From: Dugong dugon | Lineage: Eukaryota; Chordata; Mammalia; Sirenia; Dugongidae | DNA length: 64,000 nt | Assembly: GCA_030035585.1 (NCBI GenBank) | Contig: CM057465.1 | Location: 1,711,501-1,775,500, forward strand | Direction: 5' to 3' | Shown: piece by piece, positions 42,778 through 53,476 of the stretch | Position numbering within the stretch: position 1 is the first letter of the stretch | Layout: each line of letters opens with the position of its first letter | The notes under the pieces: generated by a model | What the model saw: the letters and a program-made list of their open reading frames with translations, nothing else | The model's database searches: none | Told to the model about the DNA's origin: nothing | Made by a program: the position numbers and the translations under genes

Positions 42778-43340
42778 CTGTTGCTTTGTATAAATGCCCT
42801 TAATTATACTGAGGAATTTCCCTTCTATTCCTATTTTGTTGAGAGTTTTTATTATGAATGGGCGTTGGACTTTGTCAAATACCTTTTCTGCATCAATTGA
42901 TAAGATCATGTGGTTCTTGTCCTTTGTTTTATTAGTGTGGTGATGTATTACATTGATTGTTTTTCTAATGTTGAACCATCCCTGCATACCTGGTATAAAG
43001 CCCACTTGATCATGGTGAATTATTTTTTTGATATGTTCCCGAATTCTATTTCCAAGAATTTTGTTGAGGATTTTTGCATCAATATTCATGAGGGGTATTG
43101 GTCTGTAATTTTCTTTTTTTGTGCTGTCTTTACCTGGATTTGGTATCAGGGTTATGCTGGCTTCATAGACTGATTTTGGGAGTATTCCATCCTTTTCTAT
43201 GCTCTGAAATACCTTTAGTAGTAGTGGTGTTAACTCTTCTCTGAAAGTTTAGTAGGATTCTCCAGTGAAGCCATCTGGGCCAGAGGTTTTTTTTGTTGGG
43301 AGTATTTTTTAATTATCTTTTCAATCTCTTCTTTTGTTAA
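42760..43340 (-). pseudogene. L1 ORF2p reverse transcriptase remnant
   Basis: Frame 42760-43089 encodes [60 protein letters not shown] and [20 protein letters not shown], the L1 RT finger/palm segment ([16 protein letters not shown] is highly specific for L1). The match stops after [11 protein letters not shown], upstream of where the FADD catalytic box would be, because of the deletion at about 42778. Confidence 0.96.
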
Positions 43341-43394
43341 GTTTATTTAATTGTTCTACCTCTGTTTGCATTAGTTTAGTTAGGTAGTAGGTTT

Positions 43395-44741
43395 CTAAAA
43401 TTTGTCCATTTCCCCTAGGTTTTCAAACTTGTTAGAGTACAATTTTTCACAGTATTCTGTTATGATTCCTTTAATTTCAGTCGGGTCTGTTGAGATGTCA
43501 CCCATCTCATTTCTTAAATGGGTTATCTGACTTTTGGATCTTTTTGTCAGTTTGGTCAGTGGTTTATCAATTTTGTTGATCTTTTCAAAGAACCAGATTT
43601 TGGTCTTGTTAACTCTTTCAATTGTCTTTCTATTCTCTATTTCATTTAATTCTCCTCTAATTCTTATTATTTCCTTTCTTCTGGTGCCTGAGAGCTTCTT
43701 TTGCTGATGCTCTCTTTCTACTTGTTCCAGTTGTAGGGTTAATGTTTTGATTATGGTCCTTTCTTCTTTTTGGATGTGTGTATTTATTGCTATAAACTGA
43801 CCTTTGAGTACTGCTTTTGCTGTGTCCCAAAGGTTCTGGTAGGATGTGTTTTCATTCTTGTTTGATTCTATGAATTTCTTTATTCCATCGTTAATTCTTC
43901 TATAACCCAGTAGTTTTTGAGCAAGGTGTTGTTCTGTTTCCATGCATTTGATTTTTTTTCCTTGCTTTTTCTGTTGTTGATTTCTACTTCTATGGCTTTA
44001 TGGTCAGAAAAGATGCTTTGTAATATTTCAGTGCTTTGGATTTTGTTAAGGTTTGCTTTATGACCTAATATGTGGTCTCTTCTGGAGAATCTCCCATGTG
44101 TGCTGGAAAAGAAAGTATACTTGGCTGCTGTAGGGAGGAGTGTTCTGTATACGTCTATGAGATCAAGTTGGTTGAGTGTAACATTTAGCTCCTCCGTGTC
44201 GTCTTTGCTGAGCTTCTTTCTGGATGTTCTGTCCTTCATGGAAAGTGGCGTGTTGAAGTCTCCAACTACTATTGTGGAGCTGTCTATCTCTCTTTTCAGT
44301 GCCGTTAGAGTTTGATTTACGTATTTTGGAGCCCTGCCTTTGGGTGCATAAATATTTATTATAGTTATGTTCTCCTGGTGTATTGACCCTTTAATCATTA
44401 TATAGTGTCCTTCCTTATCCTTTGTGGTGGATTTTACTTTAAAGTCTATTTTGTCAGAGATTAATATTGCGACTCTTGCTATTTTTTGAGTATTGTTTGC
44501 TTGATATATATATTTTTTCCATCCTTTGAGTTTTAGTTTGTTTGCATCCTTAAGTCTAAGGTGTGTCTCTTGTAAGCAGCATATAGATGGATCGTGTTTT
44601 TGTTATCCAATCTGCCTCTCTCTGTCTCTTTATTGGTCCATTTAGTCTATTTACATTCAACGTAATTATTAATAGGTATGAGTTTAGTGCTGTCATTTTG
44701 ATGTCTTTTTTTGTGTATTGTTCACAGTTTCTTTGCTCCAC
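43395..44741 (-). pseudogene. L1 ORF2p endonuclease and linker remnant
   Basis: Three frames in order. At 44556-44741 is the N-terminus (LLIITLNVNRLNGPIKR, DWITK). At 43880-44398 is the apurinic-type endonuclease (INIYAPKGRAPKYVNQTL, then TIVVGDFNTPLS with the GDFN motif, and FSRRDHILGHK and IFSDHKAIEVEIN with the SDH catalytic motif near the end). At 43395-43943 is the linker (ENTSYQNLWDTAKAVLKGQF, then FFEKINKIDKPL and GDISTDPTEIKGIITEYCEK). Each step changes frame. Confidence 0.95.
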
Positions 44742-45148
44742 TTAATTTTCTGTGCTGAGTCATTTTTATTTATGTATTTTCTTTTCATCCTTTTCATTGT
44801 TGTTGATTTTGTGTTTGCTGAGTCTTTATATTTTTCTAGTTTTTTATTTTGACTTGTAGGATTGTTAGTTTCCTTTGTGGTTACCTTAATATTTACCCTA
44901 TTTTTCCAAATTTATACCAGTCTTTTATTTCTTTATATCGCCTTGACTTCTTCTCCATATGAAGAATCTATGTCTACATTTTTTAAGTCCTTCTTTTTTG
45001 TTTTAATGTTGTCATCTTTTACATATTATATTGACATCTGCTTCCCTATTTTCAGTGTTTTAACTTTCATTTACTTTTGTGACTTCCCTATCTGAGTTGA
45101 TATCCGGTTGCTCTGTCCTGTGTTCTAGTCTTGGGTTTTTATCTGATC

Positions 45149-46132
45149 TTACTGATTTTCTAACTGGAGGACTCCCTTTAGTATTTCTTGTAATTTTTGT
45201 TTTGCAAATTCCCTAGACTGTTTATCTGGAAATGCCCTAATTTCACCATCATATTTGAGAGACAGTTTTGCTAGATATGTAATTCTTGGATGGCAGTTTT
45301 TTTCTTTCAAGGCTTTATATATGTCATCCCATTGCTTTGTTGCCTGCATGGTGTCTGCTGAGTAGTTCGAGCTTACTGTTATTGACTGTCGTTTGTAGAT
45401 GACTTTTCATTTATCCCTCGCTGCTCTTAAAAGTCTCTCTTTATCTTCGGTTTTGGCAAGTTTGATTATAATATGTTTTGGTGACTTTCTTTTGGGATCT
45501 ACCTTATGTGGATTTCAATGAGCCTCTTGGATGCATATCTTGTCATCTTTCACGATATCAGGGAAGTTTTCTGCCAACAAATCTTCAACAATTCTCTCTG
45601 TATTTTCTGTTATCCTCCCTGTTCTGGTACTCCAATCACTCGTAGGTTATTCCTCTTGCTGGAGTCCCACATAATTCTTAGGGTTTCTTCATTTTTTGAA
45701 ATCCCGTTATCAGGTTTTTCCTCAGATTAGTTGGTGTCAAGTGCTTTGTCTTCAATCTCACTAATTCTGACTTTTGTTGCCTCAATTCTGCTCCTATGAC
45801 TTTCTATTGAGTTGTCTAATTGTGAAATTTTATTGTTAATCTTCTCGATTTCTGATTTTGTCTCTCTATGTATTCTTGAAGCCTGCTAAATTTGTCACCA
45901 TGCTCTTCTCTAATATTTTTAATTTCCTCTATTGGGTGTTCTGTGTTTTGCTTGATTTGCTTCCTAATTTCTTGAAGAGTTCTGTATATTAATTTTTGTT
46001 TTCTGCCTCTGGTAATTCCATGAAATTTTCCACCCCTGGAAAATTTCTCGGTTCTTTATTTTGGGAGCTTGCTGAAGCCATCATGGATTGCCTCTTTAGG
46101 TGATTTGATATTGACTGTTGTCTCTGAGCCAT
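45149..46132 (-). pseudogene. L1 ORF1p remnant
   Basis: ORF1 runs from the ATG at 46132 (MAQ...) leftward. The C-terminal piece (45149-45349) encodes QATKQWDDIYKALKEKNCHP, RITYLAKLSLKYDGEIRAFP and DKQSREFAKQKLQEILKG, the RNA-binding C-terminal domain (FPDKQ.LREF is typical of L1 ORF1p). The N-terminal half corresponds to a coiled coil, better preserved in the second copy at 50856-51181. Frame broken in several places. Confidence 0.9.
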
Positions 46133-47502
46133 CAATAAGTTATTATATTTGTTTATTTTATGTTTGCTTGCTATGTCCTAGCTTCTTGTTTTGTTTTGCT
46201 GTGCCCAAATAGGTTACTCGTATGAGCTAGTTTGGTTATTGGCAACTTTGAAGCTCTAATGTCCTGTCAACAGGTGGTTAGATCTGTTACTAGGTGGGAG
46301 CTCAGGAGTCCTCCCTGTCCTCCTGTATGGATTCAGCTCAGGTGCCCAGGTTGATAGCCACCAAGTGTGTGGTGTAAGCTCTCACTTACCGTACTAGACA
46401 GGCATGGGTGATTGGTGTAGGCACAGGCATCTTGCTGCAACAGGGGGACACACTGAGTAAGGCAGTGGGCTGACAGCCACCCCCTAGTGACCCTGTTCCC
46501 TAGAGCATGTAGGTGGGTGAGTTTTGCAGCCGGCCTATGAGCACCTAATGCTGATGGCCTAAGGACTAGGGGGAACCTCTTATTCATGGACCCCTATTGC
46601 AGGTGGCTAGGTGGCATGGGTGGAGCCACCAGTCCTCAGGCCCCTGATATGTGTAGGTGAAGACCCTGCTTAATGGGCAGAGCCATGTCAAATGTCAAGA
46701 ACCTGTCACTTCACAGCTGAAACAGTTGAAGTTAGAGTTGAAGTTAGAGTTCTGGTATACACCCTGTTGTACTGCGGTAGTGAGGGCCTATGCTGTTGAG
46801 ATGGGCCCACACAAGTCTATGCAGGGGGAAAGACACTCAAAGTCCGTGTATCCCTTATGCCTGTGCCTAGGCAAAGGAGATGTGCCTACCCTAGGTTCCT
46901 GGCTTAGTGGAGCCAGTAGTTTATTTTTCCCCTATTTGTTAATTTATTCACTCTCCAAGGCAGGGAGAATGGCTAAGGGCATGTGACAGATCCTACTTCC
47001 AGCCCAGGGGACTCAGCAATTGCTGAAGCTGGTCCAGGACCCACTGCAGAGCAGGGAGCGGGGAGGTAAATGGGAGGGAGGTTTTTCCCTAAGGGGGGTG
47101 TTTTTGACCCATGGTGGTAGGCCATACGCAATTACTTATCATTCATCTAATCGAGGGCTGCTTCTCACTGGTTCTGCACAGCTGTGTAGACTCTCCGGAG
47201 TGGGTCTCTCCCGGTGTGGAAAATGCACCTCTCGAGCACTGCCCCTTGCCTGCCTCATTGCTCACCCACAAGCTGCTCAGGCCTGAAGGGCTCAGGCTCT
47301 CGCCAGGTCAGGTCTGGCCTCCTTGCTGCTACAGAACTGTCTCTCCCTCCCCCTGCCACTCAGTCTGGTTCCTCAGCTCTGCCTTTGATGTTCAGGGCTC
47401 CCAGATTGCCATATATAATGGAATCACTTGTTTTTTTGTGTCTTTGTTGTAAGAGGGTCCACCAGAAGCATCTGACTACTCCACCATTTTGACCCCACCT
47501 CT
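46133..47502 (-). promoter_or_regulatory. L1 5' UTR, antisense
   Basis: A GC-richer block of about 1.37 kb upstream of the ORF1 start, ending at the right in CCACCATTTTGACCCCACCT. It aligns section by section with 51182-52552 of the second copy (for example TTGTTGTAAGAGGGTCCACC versus TTGTTGTAAGAGGGACCACC). As in other L1s it would have contained the internal RNA polymerase II promoter. A frame on the + strand at 47111-47452 lies within it and is not a gene. Confidence 0.85.
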
Positions 47503-48854
47503 CTTTCTTTCTTTTTGTTTGCTCTTTCCTTCCTTCCTTTCTGAAAAACTGTTATCTTATCTATATTTAGCAATGTGTTATTGCAGTAAAGTTTTCTAAG
47601 GGAAGTACCTACCTGACTTGTACATAAACACTTGATCACTAATTATGCATGTGATAAATACTCAGGATTGCCACCAGAGTTTATCCAAAGTAAACAGTCA
47701 TAGAAAGTTCTCCCTTCCAACAGAGAATTTTCTAATTTCATCTAACCACCTTCTATTCAATCTAGGTTTTTTTTTTCATCCCTTATGTTTATGAATATGT
47801 TTATATGCCTCCAAGGTTTAAGGTTATGAGCCCTTTCTTTTCATTTTCTCCCATTCTGATCATTCCTAAGAAGGCCAACCTAGAATTCACTCAGCCATGA
47901 AATAGAGCCACTGAGGGTTTCTCTGTTTGTTCCATTTGTGTGAACAAAAATAATGTCTGCCGGTGGATTGCTGACTGCTAAACTCTAACTGTGAGCACTT
48001 CTTTCCCCAAGAACCCATCCTACCAAACGACACAGCCCGGTTCTCCGATACTGTTCATCTCATCGATGCTTATTTGAAGCTGCATTTCTCTAATTTGTTA
48101 TCTCTATTGCAGCTCCTTGGAGAACTTTGCTGGGTGAGGGCTGAACACAGGAGGCTGAGTCTGGGTGATAAATGAGAGAGCACCTTCCCTCATTTGTCTC
48201 TGCTTCATGTTTTTATTTAATGATAAAAGAAATTGGTTTCATATAGGATTGAAAAAGGGAATGACAGACCTAAATGCACAATTCCACGTGTTCTAAGCAC
48301 AGCTTATCTTGGCTGGAGCAGCTCAATTAGAAAGAACTCCCTCTGTGGAAAAGTGGCTTGGCAGCGCTTGATCAATGTCGTGTTTGAGGAACTGCTGGCT
48401 CAAGGCAAAAAGACAGGATCCTTGTTACCGGAGAAGGGAGAGGATCTGAGAGGGAGGTTTGCAGCCTGAAGAATCTCAAGGCCCTCTTGGAACTAGCTGG
48501 TGAGCATCCACTGTGTCTCCAGGACCCTGTTTGAAAGACAGCCTGCTTGCTCCTCTTAATCACCCAAACACTCCTATTATGTCCTGCTGTCAGTGTTCAG
48601 CATCATGACTGATCATGGACCATTGTGATGGTGCTGATGTTTCTCTTTCAACGTGGTGAGTGCATACACGTGTGATCGGCAACTTCTTGAAGAATCGTTC
48701 TGCAGGCATGATAAAGGGGCATTGGAAAGATAGGCAGCGCCATGCACAGTGTTCAGAACAGAACAAGTGGAAACACTGGTTGTGCAGCTGCTTGTGCTGC
48801 CAGATTGCAACCATGAAAAGTCTGCCTGTATGCAGACAGATACTGAGTGTTTCA
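47503..48854. other. Unique sequence with a possible conserved block at 48190-48480
   Basis: A CT-rich run at 47503-47540 borders the L1. At 48190-48480 an AT-rich stretch (TTTATTTAATGATAAAAGAA, ATTCCACGTGTTCTAAGCAC) contains a perfect E-box-type CACGTG and no repeat signature. No exon recognised. Confidence 0.4.
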
Positions 48855-48960
48855 TTGTTAGTTGCCATCAAGTCAGCTCTAACTCATGGTGACCTTCGTA
48901 TAACAGAACGAAATACTACCCGGTCCTGTGCCACATTCATGATCATTGACATGTTTGAAT
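48855..48960 (-). mobile_element. RTE/SINE 3' tail fragment, antisense
   Basis: GTTAGTTGCCATCAAGTCAG, CTCTAACTCATGGTGACC, CAGAACGAAATACTACCCGG and TCCTGTGCCAC form the reversed RTE 3' end. It stops before the next RTE piece at 48978. Confidence 0.75.
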
Positions 48961-48977
48961 CCAGAGAGTAACTTTGT

Positions 48978-49520
48978 TATTGTTGTTAGGTGCTATCGAG
49001 GTGGTTCCAACTCATAGAAACCCTATGTACAACAGAATGAAACTCTGCCATGTCCTGTGCCATATTGCAGCCACTGTGTCAGTCCATCTCATTGAGGGTC
49101 TTCCTTTTTTTCGCTGGCCCTCTGCTTTATCAAGAAAGATTTCCTTCTCCAGGGACTTGTCCCTCCTGATACCATATCCAAAGTATTTGAGACAAAGTCT
49201 CACCACCCTCACTTCGAAGGAGCACTCTGGCTCTACTTCTTCCAAGACAGATTTGTTCATTCTTCTGGAAGTCCACGGAATACTCAGTATTCTTAGTCAA
49301 CACCACAATTCAAATGTGCCAGTTCTTCTTAGGTCTTAAAACCAAAACTAAACCCATTGCTGTAGAGTTGATTCCAACTCATAGCAACCCTATATGAGAG
49401 AGTAAAACTCCCCCATAGTGTTTCCAAGGAGTGGCTGGTGGATTTGAACACACAACATTTTGGTTAGTGGCTGAGCTCTTAACCACTGCACCACCAGAGC
49501 TCCAGGTCTTACTTAGAGTG
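48978..49520 (-). mobile_element. RTE LINE 3' fragment, antisense, interrupted by AfroSINE
   Basis: ATTGTTGTTAGGTGCTATCG (3' tail) then the C-terminal coding region. Frame 49012-49260 encodes NKSVLEEVEPECSFEVRVVR, LCLKYFGYGIRRDKSLEKEI, GQRKKGRPSMRWTDTVAAIW. The KRGRPSMRWxDTV motif is the RTE C-terminus. The copy is split at 49339 by a SINE and continues a few bases after it. Confidence 0.88.
49339..49503 (-). mobile_element. AfroSINE, antisense, nested in RTE, with target duplication
   Basis: CCCATTGCTGTAGAGTTGAT, TCCAACTCATAGCAACCC, GTTTCCAAGGAGTGGCTGG, TTTTGGTTAGTGGCTGAGCT and CTTAACCACTGCACCACCAG run tail to head in reverse. AGGTCTTA occurs at 49331-49338 and 49504-49511 on either side. 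The host RTE sequence is collinear across the insertion. Confidence 0.9.
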
Positions 49521-49635
49521 ATGGAAATACGGTTGATTTTTCCTTTGTTTTCTAAAGTGGATTTGATACGGTCTTATTGTTTTTTTATTGTCAATATTAA
49601 GTAAGTCTATTTCAAAGTACATCCTGATGACTTTA

Positions 49636-52552
49636 TTTAAATTGTGCTTTAAGTGGACTTTCACAGTTCAAGTCAGTTTCTCATACAAAAATTTATACCC
49701 ACATTGCTATGTGACCCTAGCTGCTCTCCCTATAATGTGACAGCACACTCCTCCTTTCCACCCCAGATTTCCTGTGTCATTCAACCAGCTCCTGTCCCTT
49801 TTTGCCTTTTCATCTCGCCTCCGGACAGGAGCTGCCCATTTATTCTCATGTATCTACTTGAGCTAAGAAGCACTCTCTTTACTAGTATCATTTTATGTCC
49901 CATAGTCCAGTCTAATCTTTGAATGAAGAGTTGGATTTGGGAATGGTTTCAGTTCTGTGTTAACGGAGAGTCCAGGGGCCATGTCTTCTGGGATTCCTTT
50001 AGTCTCAGTGAGACCATTAAGTCTGGTCCTTTACTAGAATTTGAGTTCTGCACACCACTTTTCTCCTGTTTCATCAGGGACTCTCTATTGTGTTCCCTGT
50101 CAGGACGGTCATTGGTGGTAGCTGGGCACCATCTAGTTCTTCTGGTCTCAGGCTGATGAAGTCTCTGGTTTATGTGGCCCTTTCTGTCTCTTGGGCTAAT
50201 ATTTTCCTTGTGTCTTTGGCATTTTTCATTCTCCTTTGCTCCAGGTGGTTTGGGACCAATTGATGCATCTTAGATGGCTGCTTGCTAGCTTTTAAGACCC
50301 CAGAAGCCACTCACCAAAATGGGATGCAGAACATTTTCTTAATAAGCTTTGTTATGCTAATTGACCTAGATGTCCCCTGAAACCATGCTCCCCAGACCCC
50401 GCCCTACTACTCTGTCCCTCAAAGTGTTTGGTTGTATTCAGGAAACTTCTTAGCTTTTGGTTTAGTCCAGTTGTGCTGACTTCCTCTGTATTGTGTGTTG
50501 TCCTTCCCTTCACCTAAGATAATTTTTATCTACTATCTAGTTAGTGAATACCCATCTCCCTCCCTCCCCACTCTCGTAACCATCAAAGAATTTTTTCTTC
50601 TGTGTTTAAACCATTTCTTAAGTTCTTATAATTGTGGTCTCAGACAATATTTGTCCTTTTGTGACTGACTAATTTCAGTCAGCATAATGCCTTCCAGATA
50701 TATCCATGATATGAAATATGTCGCAGATTCATTGTTGTTCTTTATCATTGCATAGTATTTCCTTGAGTGAATATACCATAATTTGCTTATTCATTCGTCC
50801 ATTGATAGGCACCTACACTTCCATCTTTTTGCTATTGTGAACAGTGCTGAAATTTTTTTGTTAATCTTCTGGATTTATGTTTGCTCTCTCTCTGTGGATT
50901 CTTGTAGCCTGTTAAATTTGTCATTATGTTCATCTATTATCTTTTTTAAGTTCCTCCGTTGCTTTCTCTGTGTGTTCCTTGGCTTGTTCTGCATTTTGCG
51001 TGATCTCCTTCCTGATATCTTGAAGAGTTCTGTATATTAATCTTTTGTATTCTACCTCCAGTAATTCCAAGAAGTTCTCTTCCTCTGGAAAATTTCTTGG
51101 TTCTTTATTTTGGGAGCTTGCTGAAGCCATCATGGATTGCCTCTTTAGGTGATTTGATATTGACTGTTGTCTCTGGGCCATCAATAAGTTATTATATGTA
51201 TTTATTTTATGTTTGCTTACTGTGTCCTAGCTTCTTGTTTTGTTTTGATACGCCCAAATAGGCTGCTCGTGTGAGCTCGTTTAGTTATTGTCATCTTTGA
51301 AGCTCTAACGTCCTGTCACCAGGTGGTTAGAACTGTTACTAGATATGTGAGCCCAGGGGTCCGTTTACTTTTTTGTGTGGATTCAGCTCAGGTTTCCAGA
51401 CTGTCATTCACCAAGTGTATGGTTCAGGCTCTCACCTATAGTCCTAGATGGGCAGGGGTGGTTGGAGTAGGCACAGGTATCTGGTTGCAGTAGGGGGTCA
51501 CAAGCCGAGCAAGGCAGGGAGCTGATGGCTGCCCTTGAGTGTCTGGGAGGAAAGTGTCTCCCTATTCCCTAGAGCTTGTAGGTGGGTGAGTTTTGCTGCC
51601 TAATTATGGGCAACCAATGCTGTTGGTTGTAAGGACTGGGAGGCATCACTTATTCTTCGACCCCTATTGCAGGTGGCTGGCTAGGTGGTGTGGGTGCAGC
51701 CACCAGTCCTCAGGTCCCTGATGTGGGTAGGTGAGGACCATGCTTAATTAGCAGATTAGTATCAAATGTCACAAAGTTGCCACTCCATGATGTAGTTGAT
51801 ACAGTGAAGTTAGGCTTCAAGTATACACCCTGTTGTACTGTGTGAATGAGGGCCTACACTGTTGAAATCGGCCCACACAGGAGTGTGCAGGAGTGAAAGG
51901 CATTCAAAGTCTGTGGACCCCTTATGCCTGTGCTTAGGGAGCTGTGCCTGCCTCAAGTTCCCAGCTTAAGGGATCTGGCAGATTATTTTTTTTCTGTTTG
52001 TTAATTTGTTCTCTCTCCAAGGCTGGGAGAATGGTTCAGGGTGCAGGATGTGTCCTACTTCTGGCCCAGGGGACTTGGCAATTGCTGAAGCCGTCTTGAG
52101 ATCTAGTGCAGTGAGGAGAGGGAGCAGGTAAATGGGAGAGAGGTTCTTCCCAAAAGGGGTGTTTTTTGATCTGCACTGTAGGTTATACGCATATACTTAT
52201 CTTTTGCCGACTGAGCTCTGCTTTTCACTGGCTCTGGAAACCTGAGCAGACTGTCTGCCTCTCCGTCTCCTGATGCGCAAAACGCTTCCTTAAACCACTG
52301 CTTGCCTCAACTGGCATGCCAGCCAGTCTGGCCCGCAGGGTGCTGGCTCCCGCAGGGTCAAGTCTGGCAACTCCTCCCTGCTTCTGAATCGCTTCTCCCT
52401 ACCCCTGCCACTCAGTCTGATTCCTCAACTTTGTCTTTGATGTTCAGGGTTCCTAGACTTTCATATATAACCGATTCACTTGTTTTCTCGGGTCTTTGTT
52501 GTAAGAGGGACCACCGGAAGCATCTGACTACTCTGTCACTTTGACCCTGCCT
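49636..52552 (-). mobile_element. L1 LINE, antisense, lacking nearly all of ORF2
   Basis: Second copy of the same L1 subfamily. From right to left: 5' UTR 52552-51182, ORF1 N-terminal half 51181 to about 50851, an abrupt join at about 50850 to ORF2 C-terminal and 3' UTR sequence (50850-49680), then TTTCTCATACAAAAATTTAT at the 3' end. About 3.4 kb present in the first copy (equivalent of about 42445-45830) is missing, covering the C-terminal half of ORF1, the endonuclease and all of RT. The ends are present, so it was internally deleted and not 5'-truncated. Confidence 0.93.
50851..51181 (-). pseudogene. L1 ORF1p N-terminal remnant
   Basis: The frame starting at the ATG at 51181 encodes MAQRQQSISNHLKRQSMMAS, ASSQNKEPRNFPEEENFLEL, LEVEYKRLIYRTLQDIRKEI and TQNAEQAKEHTEKATEELKK. 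The heptad-like Leu/Ile spacing fits the ORF1p coiled coil. It ends at the deletion join. The first copy has the same start at 46132. Confidence 0.85.
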
Positions 52553-52765
52553 TCTTATTGTTGTTATAATGGAAAAGGTAAACACAATCATGTTCCTCAA
52601 CCTGCATAGGACAAGTTATGGCTGACTGTAAGGTTGATGTAAATGTTATCTGTAGGAAACTTCTGCTCACCTGAAGCTTCAGGTAAGTTTCCTACCAGCC
52701 TCCCTCTCCCTCCTGTTGTAGCCACATCACCTCTCCCTGACCCTCTCCCATGGTCTTCTGACCCT
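52553..52765. other. Unique sequence, nothing recognised
   Basis: Short interval between L1 and L2-like DNA. Confidence 0.4.
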
Positions 52766-52769
52766 CTCC

Positions 52770-53115
52770 CTGCCCTCAGTGCTCCACAGAAGCCAGAGTG
52801 GGGATCAATCTAGTGGCTCACCTCCTAGTCCTGGCCATGGCCCCACTTGCTCTCTGGACTTGGATGCTGCCCACCTCTCCAGCCTCTTCACCTACCACCT
52901 GTCCTCACTCTCATTGATTCTAGCCCCACCTTCCTCCAGGTGCTCCCCTCAGGCCCTTGTCCTGCTTCTTTCCTCCTGAGAGGTTTTCCCTGGGAGCACC
53001 ACAGTGAGCACCCCCCTCAGATTCTTGCTGAGTGAAAGCTTCAATTATAACTTTCATGTACTTAGTGGCTTCTGTCCCTATTTAGTCCTTCACCCTGCCT
53101 GAAATTTTCCATCAG
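52770..53115 (+). mobile_element. Probable L2 LINE 3' region, sense
   Basis: The pattern CTCCAGCCTCTTCACC, CCAGGTGCTCCCCTCAGGCC, CTTGTCCTGC, CCTGAGAGGTTTTCCCTGGG, then TTTAGTCCTTCACCCTGCC follows the L2 3' region (ccaggcacgctcccgcctcagggcc... tctcagagaggccttccctg... accctgctt). Strongly diverged, so this is a moderate call. Confidence 0.55.
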
Positions 53116-53135
53116 TTCTAAGCTTGTATACCCAG

Positions 53136-53476
53136 TGCAGTGATGGTTCAGTGGTAGAGTTCTTGCCTTCCATGTGGGAGACCCGGGTTCAATTCCTGGC
53201 CAGTACATTTCATGTGAAACCAACATCTGTCTGTCAGTGAGGGTTTAATTGTTACTATGATGCTGCTGAACAGGTTTCAGGGGAGCTTCCACATTGAGTC
53301 TAGGAATAAAGGCCTGGTGAACGACTTCCAAAAATCAGTCAACAAAAACCCTATGGATCACAATGGTACAATTTACAAGTGATCGTGGAGATGCACAGGC
53401 AGTGTTTTGTTCCATGCTGCATGGTATCATCGTGAGTTGGGGGCCGACTTGACTGCAGCTAACAACAACAGCTGAT
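53136..53476 (+). mobile_element. SINE with tRNA-Gly-like head and RTE-like tail, sense, full length
   Basis: The head GTGCAGTGATGGTTCAGTGG, TAGAGTTCTTGCCTTCCATG, TGGGAGACCCGGGTTCAATTCC resembles tRNA-Gly, with an A-box-like TGGTTCAGTGG (53144-53154) and a B-box GGTTCAATTCC (53186-53196). The body follows (GCTGCTGAACAGGTTTCAG, AATAAAGGCCTGGTGAAC), then CATCGTGAGTTGGGGGCCGA, CTTGACTGCAGC and a (AAC)n tail. This is a SINE head and not a tRNA gene, as it is fused to a SINE body and repeats at 11377 and 13114. Confidence 0.92.

Larger units (their letters stand above)
41276..47502 (-). mobile_element. L1 LINE, antisense, 5' UTR to 3' UTR, internally deleted
   Basis: An antisense L1 of about 6.2 kb with every section in order from right to left: 5' UTR 47502-46133, ORF1 46132 to about 45150, ORF2 from about 44700, RT, a deletion at about 42778, ORF2 C-terminal part to 42265, 3' UTR 42262-41281, and poly-T (the reversed poly-A). 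The 3' UTR (CCATACAAAAATTTATACAT, GTGACAGCACACTCCTCCTT) and 5' UTR match the second copy at 49636-52552, so both come from one lineage-specific subfamily. All frames are broken. Both flanks are CT-rich and could hide a target duplication. Confidence 0.95.

Noticed and set aside
46133..47502. Gene on the + strand (frame 47111-47452)
   Set aside because: The interval is the L1 5' UTR in antisense; the same sequence recurs at 51182-52552.
47260..47510. L1 target duplication in CT-rich flanks of the first L1
   Set aside because: Both flanks are pyrimidine-rich low-complexity sequence, so similarity there is not informative.
53136..53210. tRNA-Gly gene
   Set aside because: The tRNA-like segment is the head of a SINE with body and RTE-like tail, and the same head recurs at 11690-11725 and 13210-13277. 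It lacks a clean tRNA 3' end.
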